Shown one piece after another: positions 39,957-48,915 of a stretch of DNA of 64,000 bases. Both the position numbers and the translations under genes were made by a program. The DNA is from JAWOLE01 sp963815655 (GTDB taxonomy: Bacteria; Acidobacteriota; Thermoanaerobaculia; UBA5066; Gp7-AA6). Where the stretch lies: positions 3,224,001-3,288,000 of the forward strand of contig CAWFHK010000001.1 in NCBI GenBank assembly GCA_963815655.1, in the 5' to 3' direction. Positions within the stretch are counted from its first letter, which is position 1, and every line of letters begins with the position of its first letter. The notes beneath the pieces are model-generated. The model did not search any database, was not told where the DNA came from, and saw only the letters and a list, made by a program, of their open reading frames with translations.

Positions 39957-40080
39957 GTCATCCCGAGTGAAGGGAGGGATCTGCCCTCGCGCTCCGGGAA
40001 ACGCCGGGAGCAGATCCCTCGTCGCTCGCGCTCGCGCCGTCGCCATAGCGGCTTTGGCGCGTCGGCGACCTCGGGATGAC
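39957..40080. repeat. dispersed inverted repeat related to 23747-23949
   Basis: The left arm contains GTCATCCCGAG..GGGATCTGC (39957-39984) and the right arm starts GCAGATCCCTC (about 40010) and ends CTCGGGATGAC (40080), interrupted by a GC-rich fold-back (GCGCCGTCGCC..GGCGCGTCGGCGAC). No protein-coding signal in the 369 bp between the methyltransferase start and the nuclease stop apart from the terminator. Confidence 0.75.
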
Positions 40081-40206
40081 AGCGCCTCGATTGGCCGACG
40101 AATTGTTCGTCGCCTCTCGCGGGCGGGAATTGTCCTGGCTAGCGAACGGCGGTCATAGGCGGGCGGGAAGTTTACCGCGAGGAGGCGACGTCTTCTCGCG
40201 CCAGAG

Positions 40207-40232
40207 AAAAAAAGGCGGCCACGAGGGCCGCC
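40207..40232 (-). terminator. intrinsic terminator of the extracellular nuclease gene
   Basis: On the minus strand GGCGGCC-CTCGT-GGCCGCC is followed by seven T, 23 bp after the stop of the nuclease gene. Confidence 0.9.
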
Positions 40233-40255
40233 CCGAAGATTCCTGCGACAGTTTC

Positions 40256-43200
40256 CTAGTTGATCGTCCGGGTCCAGGTCCCGAAGGACTTGAAAGCGCT
40301 GCATTTGGCGCCGGCGGCGACGTCGATCGTCTTTTTCGGTCCGGCACCCGCGGAGGTCCCGAGAGCGCCCCCGTCCAGCAGGTACTCGTTGCCGTCCTGG
40401 CCGTCGATCGTCGCATCGAAATGAGTGTCGGCGGCGGCGTCGTTGAACCAGAGCCGCGCCGTGCCGGAGTTGTGGCCGCCGGGGGTGCAGGTGTTTCGCA
40501 CGAGGAGCTTGATGGAGAGGGTGTCGCCCGGCGCGAACCCGATGGCCGTCGCAACGTCGAGCGGGATCGTGTCGAGCTTCGCGTTGTTGAAGCCGCTCGA
40601 CCCGCCGGCGACGTTGGTGACCTCGCCCGACCCAGCGAGCGTCGAGCCGTTGTAATAGACCTCCGCGCGCAAATCGAAGCGGGTGCCGACGTCGTCGCTG
40701 TTCTTCAGGCCCACCCACACCTTCGCCGGGGAGAGGGCCCCGAGGAGCGGCAGCCGGAAGTAGGCCACCGGCATGTCGTGGTCGGTGATGCGCTCGGGCC
40801 TGTTGGGATCATTGCGGAAGGACTCGGGGAAGTCCGCGTCGTTTCGCGCGTAGTGGAGGCCGTCGAAGCGCCCCATCAGGTTCTGCGTGACGAGCTCGTG
40901 ATCGAGCACCTGCGCCGCCCCGTCGAAGGAGTAGGAGTAGCGATCCGCCGCCGGCACTGTCTCCGCGAGGTCCGTGAGGTTGGGGTTGACCAGGTCGGGC
41001 GAGCAGAGGACGACCTCGTCGCAGGGGGTCGGCGTCCCCTTGATCGTGCCGACCATGTCCACGTAGCCGTCGGAGAACTCGTAGGCGTTGTAGTCGCCGA
41101 TCGAGACGATGTGCTCGGTGGGGTCGGCGGCCTGGCGCGCCTGGATAAGGCTCGCCAGCGACTCCGCCTGCGCGCGGCGTTTGGTCCGCACCCGGTTGCC
41201 GTCGACCGGGTCGTCCACGGCCGAGAGGGAGCGCAGGTGGTTGACGATGACCGTGATCGGAAAGGGAGCGCCGATCGGGGCCTGGACCGTGGCGCGGAGC
41301 AGAAGCGGCGGCCGGTCGTTCAAGAGCGCCGGCGTGCCGGTGTTGGGGTCGATGTAGGTCTCGTCCTTGTTGTACTGGGTGACGTCGACGACGGTGACGC
41401 GGGTGGTCTTCACGAGGAACCCGACGTCGATTCCGCCGATGTCGTTGCCTTCGGAAAGGTATGCGGCATAGCTCGGATTGGGCTGCCCTGCCGCGACCGC
41501 GTCGGCGTTGACCTTGTCCGCGAGGGACTGGAGCGTCGTCAGGTTCTCCATCTCTTCGACTCCGAGGATGTCGGGCATCCGCAGGACGTTGCGGATCGCG
41601 AGAGAGGCCTTGTTCAGTCTCATCGCGAACGCCGCCGCCGTCAGGACGGCGTCAGACGTCGCCGGATCGTCGACCGTGTCGAAGAACCGCTCGAGATTGA
41701 AGGAGGCGACGGTGAACTCGTCGGGCGAGGGAACGGGAACCGGGACCGCGCTGATGTTTCCCGACGCGGAGGGGGGGCTCGCCGGGTCCGGGTCGATCGT
41801 GTAGGTCCGGAAGGAGTAGTCGAGCGGCCCGGTCAGGTTGGTCACCACGGCCCCGGTCGTGACTTCGAGCGGCGCGGCGCCGATCAACCCGTCGCTGTCC
41901 ACGCGCAGCCGCTCGGGGTTCCCGTCGAAGCGCGGCACGCAGCACGGCGAGCCGGGCGGAAGCGGGTCGGGGACCTCGACGCCAGGCTCGCGGAAGGGGC
42001 GAGCGATCCCGGTGATGACGCCGTAGAAAACGCCGTTGGAGGCCGACGTTGCGTTGGTCTCATTGATCGTGCCCTGCGTGGGCGCGATGACGGTCAGCGA
42101 ATCCACGTGGACGCGCATCCCCTCGAACCTCTCCAGCTGCTCGATCGAGCCGGCCGGGTCCGTGTCGGCCGCGGTCAGCGTGACGGCCGCGGGAAGCGGG
42201 TTGCCGCTCGAAAGCAGCGTAACGGTGGGCGATCCGGCGATCTCGGTGGAGGGAGGACTGTTGATGTCGGCCGACGGGATGAACTCCTGGACCATCCCCG
42301 CGACCTTGACCTCGTTGCCCACCGCCGCGGCCGCCGGGGGCGCGGAGGACGTGAAGACGAAGACGCCTTCGGAAGTGAGCGGGTTCGCGTCCTCGAAGCC
42401 GGGCTTGGTCTGGATGAAGAAGCCGTTGGTCTTGACGCCCGTCACGATGCCGGTCGTCGAGACCAGCTCACCCGCGTGCGGCGAGGTCGTCCCCGACCCC
42501 TGGATGTCATGGATCGCGACGAAGGGCGGGTTGATGGCCAGTGGGATCGAGCCCGTGCTGCTGCGCGCCTGCGCGTCCGCGACCGTGAAGGGGAGGGTCT
42601 TGTTGCCTCCCGTCGTGGCGCCCGAGACGGTGGCCTGGTAGGAGAAGACGTTGTCGCCGGCCGTCACATCGCCGTTGGTGCCGTCGTCGAAGAAGGTCTG
42701 CGCCGCCGAGCCCCCGATCGCCGAGAGGTCGGCCGCGACGGTGATGCCGGTGCTCGTCGGATTCGCGCCGGGCGTGACGGTGACCGTCAGGAGAGACATC
42801 TGTCCCGGATCGACCGCCGGGGGATTGGCCGCTCCGACGCCGGTGGGAGGCGTCGGCCCGCCGCACGCGTGCGTGGGAGAAGCGGTGTTGCGCGGATTCG
42901 GGTCCCCCGTCGAAAAGTCGGCGTTGTTGTTGTCCGTTTCCGCGCAGCCGCTGTCATTGCGCAGCGCGGCCGTCGTGTTGCTCAGCTGCCCGGTCGGGCC
43001 GGCCCCTTCGAAGCAGTTCGTCAACGTCCCGTAGCCGACGAAGTCCACGATCGTGGCCCCGGAAGGGCAGCTCGTCCCGCTCGTGATCGTCGTCTGGTTG
43101 TTGACGAGGGCCACCTTGCCCGCTCCCAGGGCCATGTTGATCGTGCCGGTGGCATCGGGCGGGGGGAGATCCACCGTGCCAGCGGCCCCGGCGGCCTCCT

Positions 43201-43513
43201 GAACCAGGTAGTAGTGGCCCGGCGCGATCGATCCGTTGAGGTTCGTCCTGTTCCATGAAGTGCCGGCCGACGACGCGTATTGCACGGACCAACCGGAGAC
43301 GTCCACGGTCGTGCTTCCGAGGTTGTAGAGCTCGATGAAATCGTTTTTCAACGTCGCGCCGGCGTTTCCGCCGCCGCCGTAGACCTGGCTGATGACGATC
43401 GTCGAGGACACGGCCAGGCCTGTGCCCGGAAGGAGGGCCAGCGCGAGGAGAACGCAGGAGAAGAGCGCGGCAAACGGGAACCTGGAGGATCGGGGACGCG
43501 AGAGACAAATCAT
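40256..43513 (-). CDS. large secreted ExeM/NucH-like nuclease with lamin-tail domain
   Basis: A 1085-residue exported protein. Signal peptide (SCVLLALALLPGTGLAVS); lamin-tail (LTD) domain at about 36-200 (IVISQVYGGGGNAGATLKND, FIELYNLGS); an Ig-like segment; an OB-fold ExeM/YhcR region near 340-560 (IHDIQGSGTTSPHAGELVST); and an endonuclease/exonuclease/phosphatase domain from about 600 with FTVASFNLERFFDT, DILGVEEMENL, VIVNHLRS, SIGDYNAYE and ITDHDMPVAY, a complete metal and His/Asp set. The last 180 residues form a beta domain. This layout matches secreted biofilm or eDNA nucleases. Monocistronic with its own terminator. Confidence 0.92.
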   Translation of the reverse strand: MICLSRPRSSRFPFAALFSCVLLALALLPGTGLAVSSTIVISQVYGGGGNAGATLKNDFIELYNLGSTTVDVSGWSVQYASSAGTSWNRTNLNGSIAPGHYYLVQEAAGAAGTVDLPPPDATGTINMALGAGKVALVNNQTTITSGTSCPSGATIVDFVGYGTLTNCFEGAGPTGQLSNTTAALRNDSGCAETDNNNADFSTGDPNPRNTASPTHACGGPTPPTGVGAANPPAVDPGQMSLLTVTVTPGANPTSTGITVAADLSAIGGSAAQTFFDDGTNGDVTAGDNVFSYQATVSGATTGGNKTLPFTVADAQARSSTGSIPLAINPPFVAIHDIQGSGTTSPHAGELVSTTGIVTGVKTNGFFIQTKPGFEDANPLTSEGVFVFTSSAPPAAAAVGNEVKVAGMVQEFIPSADINSPPSTEIAGSPTVTLLSSGNPLPAAVTLTAADTDPAGSIEQLERFEGMRVHVDSLTVIAPTQGTINETNATSASNGVFYGVITGIARPFREPGVEVPDPLPPGSPCCVPRFDGNPERLRVDSDGLIGAAPLEVTTGAVVTNLTGPLDYSFRTYTIDPDPASPPSASGNISAVPVPVPSPDEFTVASFNLERFFDTVDDPATSDAVLTAAAFAMRLNKASLAIRNVLRMPDILGVEEMENLTTLQSLADKVNADAVAAGQPNPSYAAYLSEGNDIGGIDVGFLVKTTRVTVVDVTQYNKDETYIDPNTGTPALLNDRPPLLLRATVQAPIGAPFPITVIVNHLRSLSAVDDPVDGNRVRTKRRAQAESLASLIQARQAADPTEHIVSIGDYNAYEFSDGYVDMVGTIKGTPTPCDEVVLCSPDLVNPNLTDLAETVPAADRYSYSFDGAAQVLDHELVTQNLMGRFDGLHYARNDADFPESFRNDPNRPERITDHDMPVAYFRLPLLGALSPAKVWVGLKNSDDVGTRFDLRAEVYYNGSTLAGSGEVTNVAGGSSGFNNAKLDTIPLDVATAIGFAPGDTLSIKLLVRNTCTPGGHNSGTARLWFNDAAADTHFDATIDGQDGNEYLLDGGALGTSAGAGPKKTIDVAAGAKCSAFKSFGTWTRTIN

Positions 43514-43665
43514 CGTGATCTCCTTTTTCGCCTGACCGAAAAGGAAACCTCGTGCGTCGGAGCGCAGACGCGCGGAGTTTCGATGTCCGTTGAGTCTCGC
43601 GATTTATACACCAGAGACAACGGAGAGGACACCCTCGATTTTGGTCGGAGAAACGTCCCGCACGA

Positions 43666-44109
43666 TCAGCGGCGGGCGGCTCCGTAGGCGTCGGGGAGGA
43701 GCTTCTCCATGATGCGCTCGGGCCTGGAGAGGCCGGTGAAGCCGACCTTGCGGTAGAGGCCGTGGGCGTCGGCGGTCGCGAGCATCCAGCGGCGGATTCC
43801 GTGGAGATCCGGATGCGCCAGGACGACTTCCATAAACCAGGTGGCGAGCCCCCGGCCCCGGTGGGACTCGAGCACGAAGACGTCGGAGAGGTAGCCGAAC
43901 GTCGCCTTGTCGGTGATGACGCGGGCGAAACCGACGAGCGCTTCCCCGTCGTAGAGGCCGAAGCAGAGGGAGTTCTCGATCGAACGGTCCACGACCTCCC
44001 GCGGGATCCCGTTCGCCCAGTAGGAGCCGCGCAGGAATGCGTGGATGACGCCGCGGTCGAGCCTCCCCTTCTCCGTCGAGACCATGAAGCCGTCCCGCTT
44101 CCACTCCAT
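43666..44109 (-). CDS. GNAT-family N-acetyltransferase
   Basis: 147 residues. Fold and motif: LCFGLYDGEALVGFARVITD, YLSDVFVLESHRGRGLATWF (acetyl-CoA loop R-x-x-G-x-G/A), and HGLYRKVGFTGLSRPERIME at the end. The small-molecule or protein acceptor is unknown. ATG 44109 is eight bases downstream of the preceding SDR gene stop, so both are probably co-transcribed. Confidence 0.92.
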   Translation of the reverse strand: MEWKRDGFMVSTEKGRLDRGVIHAFLRGSYWANGIPREVVDRSIENSLCFGLYDGEALVGFARVITDKATFGYLSDVFVLESHRGRGLATWFMEVVLAHPDLHGIRRWMLATADAHGLYRKVGFTGLSRPERIMEKLLPDAYGAARR

Positions 44110-44117
44110 GGCCGGCG

Positions 44118-44780
44118 TCAGCCCGGGAGCCTCGCCCGGCGGATTTCCTGCGTTTCGACGATCCGGACGCCGGAGGCCGGCTCCTCGACCGCCGCGACCA
44201 GCGCGGCCACCATCTGCGCGAGCGTCACCGGGTAGAGCCGCAGCGCGGTGTCCCGCGTTGCCGGGAAGAGCTGCAGGAGACGGTAGACGGGAAGGAAGAA
44301 GTATGGCCAGCGATGGCCCGGCCCCAGCACGTACCAGGGGCGCACGAACGTGGCGTTGACGCCGGCCGCCCGGATCGCCGCCTCCCCCTCCGCCCGCGCT
44401 TGGACGTAGGCCTTCATGACCGGCGCCGGCTGCGCGACGCTGACGTAGACGAAATGGGAGACCCCCGCCGCGGCGGCGGCCTTCGCCGAGGCCCGGACGG
44501 AGACGAGGTCCACGGCGCGAAACTCCGCCGCCTTGGCCGGGGAGGGGTGGGCGACGCCGACGAGCTGGAGGAAGGTGTCGGCGGGGGCCACCCGGGACGC
44601 GAACGTCGCTTCGTCGAGAGCGTTACCGACGACGGCCTCGCAACCCTGCGGGAGCTTCCCCTGCGATCCCTCGCGCACGAGCGCCCGCACCCGGTGCCCG
44701 CGCCCGAGGAGCCGCGGGATCACGCGGCGGCCCATGTAGCCGCTCCCGCCCGTGACGAAGACATGCCGCGCCTGTGCCAT
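44118..44780 (-). CDS. NAD(P)-binding NmrA/SDR-like protein
   Basis: 220 residues with the Rossmann motif VFVTGGSGYMGRRVIPRLLG, RALVREGSQGKLPQGCEAVV, a DTFLQLVGVAHPS segment and VSHFVYVSVAQ. The YxxxK pair of classical SDRs is replaced by YVQARAEGE-like sequence, typical of atypical NAD(P)-binding (UPF/NmrA) proteins that may act as redox sensors or quinone-related enzymes. ATG 44780 close behind a terminator of the upstream pseudogene. Confidence 0.88.
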   Translation of the reverse strand: MAQARHVFVTGGSGYMGRRVIPRLLGRGHRVRALVREGSQGKLPQGCEAVVGNALDEATFASRVAPADTFLQLVGVAHPSPAKAAEFRAVDLVSVRASAKAAAAAGVSHFVYVSVAQPAPVMKAYVQARAEGEAAIRAAGVNATFVRPWYVLGPGHRWPYFFLPVYRLLQLFPATRDTALRLYPVTLAQMVAALVAAVEEPASGVRIVETQEIRRARLPG

Positions 44781-44831
44781 GGCTTCGAGGGGACTCTAGC
44801 AGGCTGCCGGCCCTCTCCCGCAGGGAAGGGG

Positions 44832-44864
44832 AGAAGAAGAAAACCGGCCCCGTTTCCGGGGCCG
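44832..44864 (-). terminator. intrinsic terminator at the end of the metalloprotease pseudogene
   Basis: CGGCCCCG and CGGGGCCG (44845-44852, 44857-44864) with a four-base loop are followed on the minus strand by a T/C-rich run (TTTTCTTCTTCT). The open frame of the pseudogene reads through it, implying that the original stop codon has been lost. Confidence 0.75.
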
Positions 44865-44865
44865 C

Positions 44866-45756
44866 GTGGAGGCTGTTGACGCCGAAGTCGAGCGAGAGGG
44901 TCGAGCCGGAAACCCGCCCCTTGATGTGGAAGGCCACGTTCTTGGTGGGATTGGCGATCGAGACGTTGGCCTGGTCGGTCTGGACGCCGTTGACGACCTT
45001 GGAAATGTACAGGCGGCTCGAACCGCCGGTTACGCGATGGATGAGGTAGTAGTTGTGGGAATCCTGGTAGCGCAGGACGAGACCGAACTTCGGCCCGAGG
45101 TTGTTGTCCACGGAGGTGAAGTCGGCTTCCACGGACTGCGTCGGGCCGGAGAGAGCCGCGACGACGGACAGGTTGGTCCCGGTCTGGTAGGAGGAGTAGC
45201 CCATGTTGTCCACGATGTCGCCGTACTCGTCCATGGTGCAGCCCGTGCCGAGCGGGACCGAGCCGCAGTCAAGAGAGTGCGAATGGTAGAGGCCGAAGTT
45301 GTGACCCATCTCATGGGCGACGACCTGGAGGACGAAGCTCCCGTTGATCCAGGCCGTGGAGGGGGCACCGCCCACCGTCCCGAGTCCCCACCAGCCGCAG
45401 GCGTTGCCGGGGAAACCGATGACGAAGTGGTTTTAGTTGGCGAGATTCGCGCCGGCCGCCGCGGCCGCGGACTTGGCCAGATTGACCGTCGTGTTCGAGT
45501 CGCAGACGGTCGCGCTCTGAGCGATCGTGTACCAGCCGAAGACGTCGCCCGTCAGCCAGGTCTGGCCGTAGGAGTTCTCCAGGTCGAAGTTGCTGACTGT
45601 CGTGAAGACGGTGTCTCTGGCGTTCGCGACCGTGTAGGGCTGCGTCGCCTTGTCGGTGAAGTTGACCAGGATGACCGCCGTCTTCCGCGCGCCGAAGGCG
45701 CCGGACATCACCGACGTGGCCTGCATGCCGGAGGTGGTCGCGCCCGTGCTCGTCAC
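44866..45756 (-). pseudogene. gametolysin-like zinc metalloprotease, broken by in-frame TAA
   Basis: The frame encodes VTSTGATTSGMQATSVMSG, RKTAVILVNFTDKATQPYT and, after an interrupting TAA at 45433-45435 (after AGANLAN), NHFVIGFPGNACGWWGLG and the zinc site HEMGHNFGLYH (HExxHxxGxxH). The frame is unchanged across the TAA, and a Tyr codon TAC mutated to TAA would explain it. The secretion signal and pro-region are missing at the 5' end, and the native stop at the 3' end is lost. Originally a secreted protease of the M11/M12-like metzincin group. Confidence 0.85.
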
Positions 45757-45911
45757 CCATCGCCTCCTCGGGAAACGCCGCCGGCTCCCGGGGGGGCCCG
45801 CTCAGCCCCGCTTGAGCCGAAGTGAAGCCCGGGCCGCGGGCCGGACGCCGGGCGGATGGGACGGTCAGTGGCTCATGTTCAAATTGACCCACTACCGGGA
45901 GGAGAGTTGTC

Positions 45912-46622
45912 TTGCCCCGGCGGGGTGAATTCAGTAGGCTGTTGGGGTTGCGTAAGGTTGCGTCAACCCCTCGCGCCACTGTTTGCCTGTTTTCGTTCCA
46001 CCCCCTGTTGCTGTCGGAGTTCGAGAGGCTCTTGACCGGCGACAACAAGGCGCAGGTGCTCGATCGCCGGGTCGAGGCCAACCAGCCGCCCGACGCCTCG
46101 ATGGCGGTTCCGCGCGCCGCCGTCTATGTCGTCGAGGCGCACTCCCACCGGCAGGTCACGGAGGCGTACATCGCGGCGATCTTCGCCCGATACCCCAAGG
46201 CGCGGCTGGTCGTGATCGCGGAGAAGCTCGCCGAGTCGAACGTCTTTCCGCTGCTTCGCCAGGGCGTCAAGGGACTGCTCAAGTACTCGGAGACCGAGGC
46301 CTACCTGCCGCGCACGCTGCGGGAGGTGGCCGCCGGAGGCTTCTGGGTGCCGCGGACGCTCCTCTCGACGTTCGTGGATACGACCCTCGAGGGGTTGCAC
46401 CGTCCCCGCCCGGCTCCGGTCGGGGTGCGCATGAGCAAGCGCGAGCAGGAGGTCCTGGAGCTGCTGATGCAGAACCTGTCCAACAAGGAGATCGGTTCGA
46501 AGCTCCACATGTCCGAGCGGACCGCGAAGTTCCACGTCTCCAACCTGCTCGCCAAGTACAGCGTCCAGCGCCGCGCCGACCTGATCCTCCTCTTCGTCCA
46601 GGCCGAGCGCGACAGCCAGTAG
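45912..46622 (+). CDS. LuxR/NarL-type transcription regulator with atypical receiver
   Basis: 236 residues from TTG 45912, supported by GGAGGAGAG just upstream. Residues 20-140 have receiver-like layout (ATVCLFSFHPLLLSEFERLL, RAAVYVVEAHSHRQVTEAYI, ARLVVIAEKLAESNVFPLLR, GLLKYSETEAYLPRTLREV). Where NarL-type receivers carry the phosphorylated Asp this one has VEAHS, so phosphorylation is doubtful. The C-terminal HTH is canonical: MSKREQEVLELLMQNLSNKE, IGSKLHMSERTAKFHVSNLL. It is the first gene upstream of a signalling cluster and probably part of it. Confidence 0.88.
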   Translation: MPRRGEFSRLLGLRKVASTPRATVCLFSFHPLLLSEFERLLTGDNKAQVLDRRVEANQPPDASMAVPRAAVYVVEAHSHRQVTEAYIAAIFARYPKARLVVIAEKLAESNVFPLLRQGVKGLLKYSETEAYLPRTLREVAAGGFWVPRTLLSTFVDTTLEGLHRPRPAPVGVRMSKREQEVLELLMQNLSNKEIGSKLHMSERTAKFHVSNLLAKYSVQRRADLILLFVQAERDSQ

Positions 46623-46657
46623 CGGGACTCGGGACTCGGGACTCGGGACTCGATACT
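46623..46657. repeat. 7-bp tandem repeat array, unit CGGGACT
   Basis: Four perfect CGGGACT units and one CGATACT begin at the base after the TAG of the regulator gene. A possible -10 box TATAGA (46673-46678) follows the array, and its variant last unit lies at the -35 distance (TCGATA). Confidence 0.9.
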
Positions 46658-46706
46658 CGAGGCGGGCGTTGCTATAGAGTTGGAACAGAAAGGCTCTGGC
46701 CTCGAC

Positions 46707-48527
46707 ATGAGCAGCGCGACGCAGACGGCTCCGAGGCATCCTGTTCACCCGATCGTGGTGCTGGACTACCGGGTGCGCATCCCGGGGATGATGTTCGTCG
46801 CCCTCTTCGCCGTCTCGTACTTCCGGGGGGCGCATCACGGCCCGTTTCTCGTCGCGTCCATGGTCTTCACCGGGCTCGTCTGGCCTCATGCCGCCTACTT
46901 CCTCGGGAAGACGGCCAGGGACACCAAGCAGGCGGAGCTTCGAAACCTCCTCGCGGATTGCTTCATCGTCGGATGCTGGATGGCCGCCATGTCCTTCGCT
47001 CTCTGGCCGGCGACGGCCATGGTCGCCACCATGATGAACGCGAATCTGAGCGTCGGCGGGTTCCGGTTCGCGGGCAAGGGCGTGGTCTCGATCATCGCCG
47101 GGGTCCTCGTCGTCGGCGCGTTGCTGGGGTTCCACCCCGTCTTCGGCGCCGACATCGTGACGACGTTCATCTCGATCGGAGCGATGCTCGTCATGACCTC
47201 CATGTTCGGCATCCATTCCCATCTCCAGACGGCGCGCGTGTACAAGGCCAAGAACGAGCTGGCGGAGCAGAACGAGCAGATCCAGGAGCAGAACAGGGTC
47301 ATCGAGCAAGCTCGGAAGGCGGCCCTGGAGGCGCGGGACGCGGCCGAGGCCGCCAACCGCTCCAAGAGCGCGTTCCTGGCGAACATGAGCCACGAGCTGC
47401 GGACGCCCTTGAATGCGATCATCGGGTACAGCGAGATGCTCGAGGAGGACGCGCAGGCGGCCGGAAACGCCGGGTTCGTCTCCGATCTGCAGAAGATCCG
47501 GTCCGCGGGGAAACACCTGCTCGGGCTCATCAACGACGTGCTCGATCTCTCCAAGGTCGAGGCGGGCAAGATGAAGCTCTTTCTGGAGACCTTCAATGTG
47601 TCCCAGGTCGTCGACGACGTCGTCGCGACGGCTCGCCCGCTGGTCGAGAAGAACGCGAACACGCTCCAGGTGCGGTGCGCCCCGGACGCCGGTCAGCTGC
47701 GGGAGGACGTGACGAAGGTCCGGCAGGTCCTCCTGAATCTCCTCTCCAACGCGAGCAAGTTCACCGAGAACGGGACCGTCTCCCTCGACGTCACTCGCGA
47801 GAACGACGTGACGGGTACCTGGGTCGTCTTCCGGGTCCGCGACACCGGCATCGGCATGACCCCAGAGCAGATGGGCAAGCTCTTCCAGGCCTTCACCCAG
47901 GCGGACGGGTCGACGCAGCGCAAGTACGGCGGGACAGGGCTCGGCCTCGCCCTCTCCCGCAAGTTCTGCGTGATGATGGGAGGGGACATCAACGCGCAGA
48001 GCGAGCCGGGCAAGGGCTCGACCTTCACGATGCGCCTGCCCGGAGACGTCGAGAACGTGGACGGGGAGACCACCTCGATCCACGTCTCGGTCAAGAAGAG
48101 GCTCTCCCAGATGGTCCGGCTGCCCGGCGCGACTCCGGCGGCGGCCGAGGCCCCTCGCCGGCGGATGCTCGTCATCGACGACGACCCGTCCGTCCGCGAG
48201 CTGATGCAGCGCGTCTGCGACCGCGAGGGGTTCGAGGTCGTGACCGCCGGGAGCGGAGAGGAGGGGCTGCGCCTGGCGCGCGAGAAACGCCCGGACTTGA
48301 TCACGCTCGACGTCCTCATGCCGGGCATCGACGGCTGGACGGTCTTGAAGGAGCTGAAGTCCGACGCCGAGCTCTCGGCGATCCCGGTCATCATGATCTC
48401 GATCTCCGACGAGAGAAGCCGCGGCCTCGCCCTGGGCGCCGCCAACTACCTGGTCAAGCCGGTCAACCGCGATCTCCTGGCCGGCGCCCTGCAGCCCTAC
48501 AGGGCCGGAGGCGCGGCTCTTGTCTAG
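46707..48527 (+). CDS. hybrid histidine kinase with MASE2 sensor and receiver domain
   Basis: 606 residues from ATG 46707 (TTG 46680 possible). N-terminal MASE2 membrane sensor (DYRVRIPGMMFVALFAVSYF, LVWPHAAYFLGKTARD, NLSVGGFRFAGKGVVSII), a coiled coil, then HisKA with the phospho-His in FLANMSHELRTPLNAIIGYS, HATPase_c (LLNLLSNASKFTENG, DTGIGMTPEQMG, GGTGLGLALS) and a C-terminal receiver (RRMLVIDDDPSVREL, DLITLDVLMPGIDGW, YLVKPVNRD) with acceptor Asp. An inner-membrane sensor. Its stop overlaps the next receiver gene, which is a likely phosphotransfer partner. Confidence 0.95.
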   Translation: MSSATQTAPRHPVHPIVVLDYRVRIPGMMFVALFAVSYFRGAHHGPFLVASMVFTGLVWPHAAYFLGKTARDTKQAELRNLLADCFIVGCWMAAMSFALWPATAMVATMMNANLSVGGFRFAGKGVVSIIAGVLVVGALLGFHPVFGADIVTTFISIGAMLVMTSMFGIHSHLQTARVYKAKNELAEQNEQIQEQNRVIEQARKAALEARDAAEAANRSKSAFLANMSHELRTPLNAIIGYSEMLEEDAQAAGNAGFVSDLQKIRSAGKHLLGLINDVLDLSKVEAGKMKLFLETFNVSQVVDDVVATARPLVEKNANTLQVRCAPDAGQLREDVTKVRQVLLNLLSNASKFTENGTVSLDVTRENDVTGTWVVFRVRDTGIGMTPEQMGKLFQAFTQADGSTQRKYGGTGLGLALSRKFCVMMGGDINAQSEPGKGSTFTMRLPGDVENVDGETTSIHVSVKKRLSQMVRLPGATPAAAEAPRRRMLVIDDDPSVRELMQRVCDREGFEVVTAGSGEEGLRLAREKRPDLITLDVLMPGIDGWTVLKELKSDAELSAIPVIMISISDERSRGLALGAANYLVKPVNRDLLAGALQPYRAGGAALV

Positions 48528-48906
48528 GATCCTCCTCGTCGAGGACAACGAGATGAACCGCGACATGCTGTCGCGGCGGCTGCTCCGCAAGGGATACGAG
48601 GTCGTCATCGCCGTGGACGGCGGAGAGGGCCTCGAGAAGGCACGGGCGGAGTCTCCGGACCTGATCCTGATGGACATGAGCCTGCCGGTCGTGGACGGCT
48701 GGGAGGCGACGCGGCGGCTGAAGGCCGAGCCCAGGACCCGGGAGATCCCCGTGATCGCCCTGACGGCGCACGCCATGGCCGGCGACGAGGAGAAAGCGCG
48801 CTCGGCCGGATGCGACGACTTCGACACCAAGCCGGTCGAGTTGCCGAGGCTCCTCGGCAAGATCGAGGTCCTCCTCCAGCGACCGCGGCCCGCGCCGGGG
48901 CCGTAG
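48520..48906 (+). CDS. single-domain response regulator
   Basis: A 128-residue CheY-like receiver: RILLVEDNEMNRDMLSRRLL with the acidic pair, phospho-acceptor in DLILMDMSLPVVDGWEATRR, Thr in VIALTAHAMAGDEEKA, Lys in FDTKPVELPR. TTG start 48520 overlaps the end of the hybrid kinase gene by eight bases. It has no output domain, so it probably relays phosphate or acts by protein binding to the downstream Rsb-like proteins. Confidence 0.9.
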   Translation: MSRILLVEDNEMNRDMLSRRLLRKGYEVVIAVDGGEGLEKARAESPDLILMDMSLPVVDGWEATRRLKAEPRTREIPVIALTAHAMAGDEEKARSAGCDDFDTKPVELPRLLGKIEVLLQRPRPAPGP

Positions 48907-48915
48907 GGCGGAGCC

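Noticed and set aside
40076..43258. 1060-codon open frame antisense to the secreted nuclease
   Set aside because: Arg/Gly/Val-rich composition without motifs, created by GC-rich third positions of the nuclease gene, which has clear domains and a terminator on the other strand.
9846..45435. Stop-codon recoding (TAG or TAA read as sense)
   Set aside because: Interruptions use both TAG and TAA, while the same codons end normal genes here; one affected gene is also frameshifted. Nonsense mutation or sequence error is simpler.
45983..48860. Long open frames on both strands over the LuxR regulator and hybrid kinase (to about 960 codons)
   Set aside because: They lie over genes with complete, well-ordered domains and have Arg/His/Asp-rich shadow composition.
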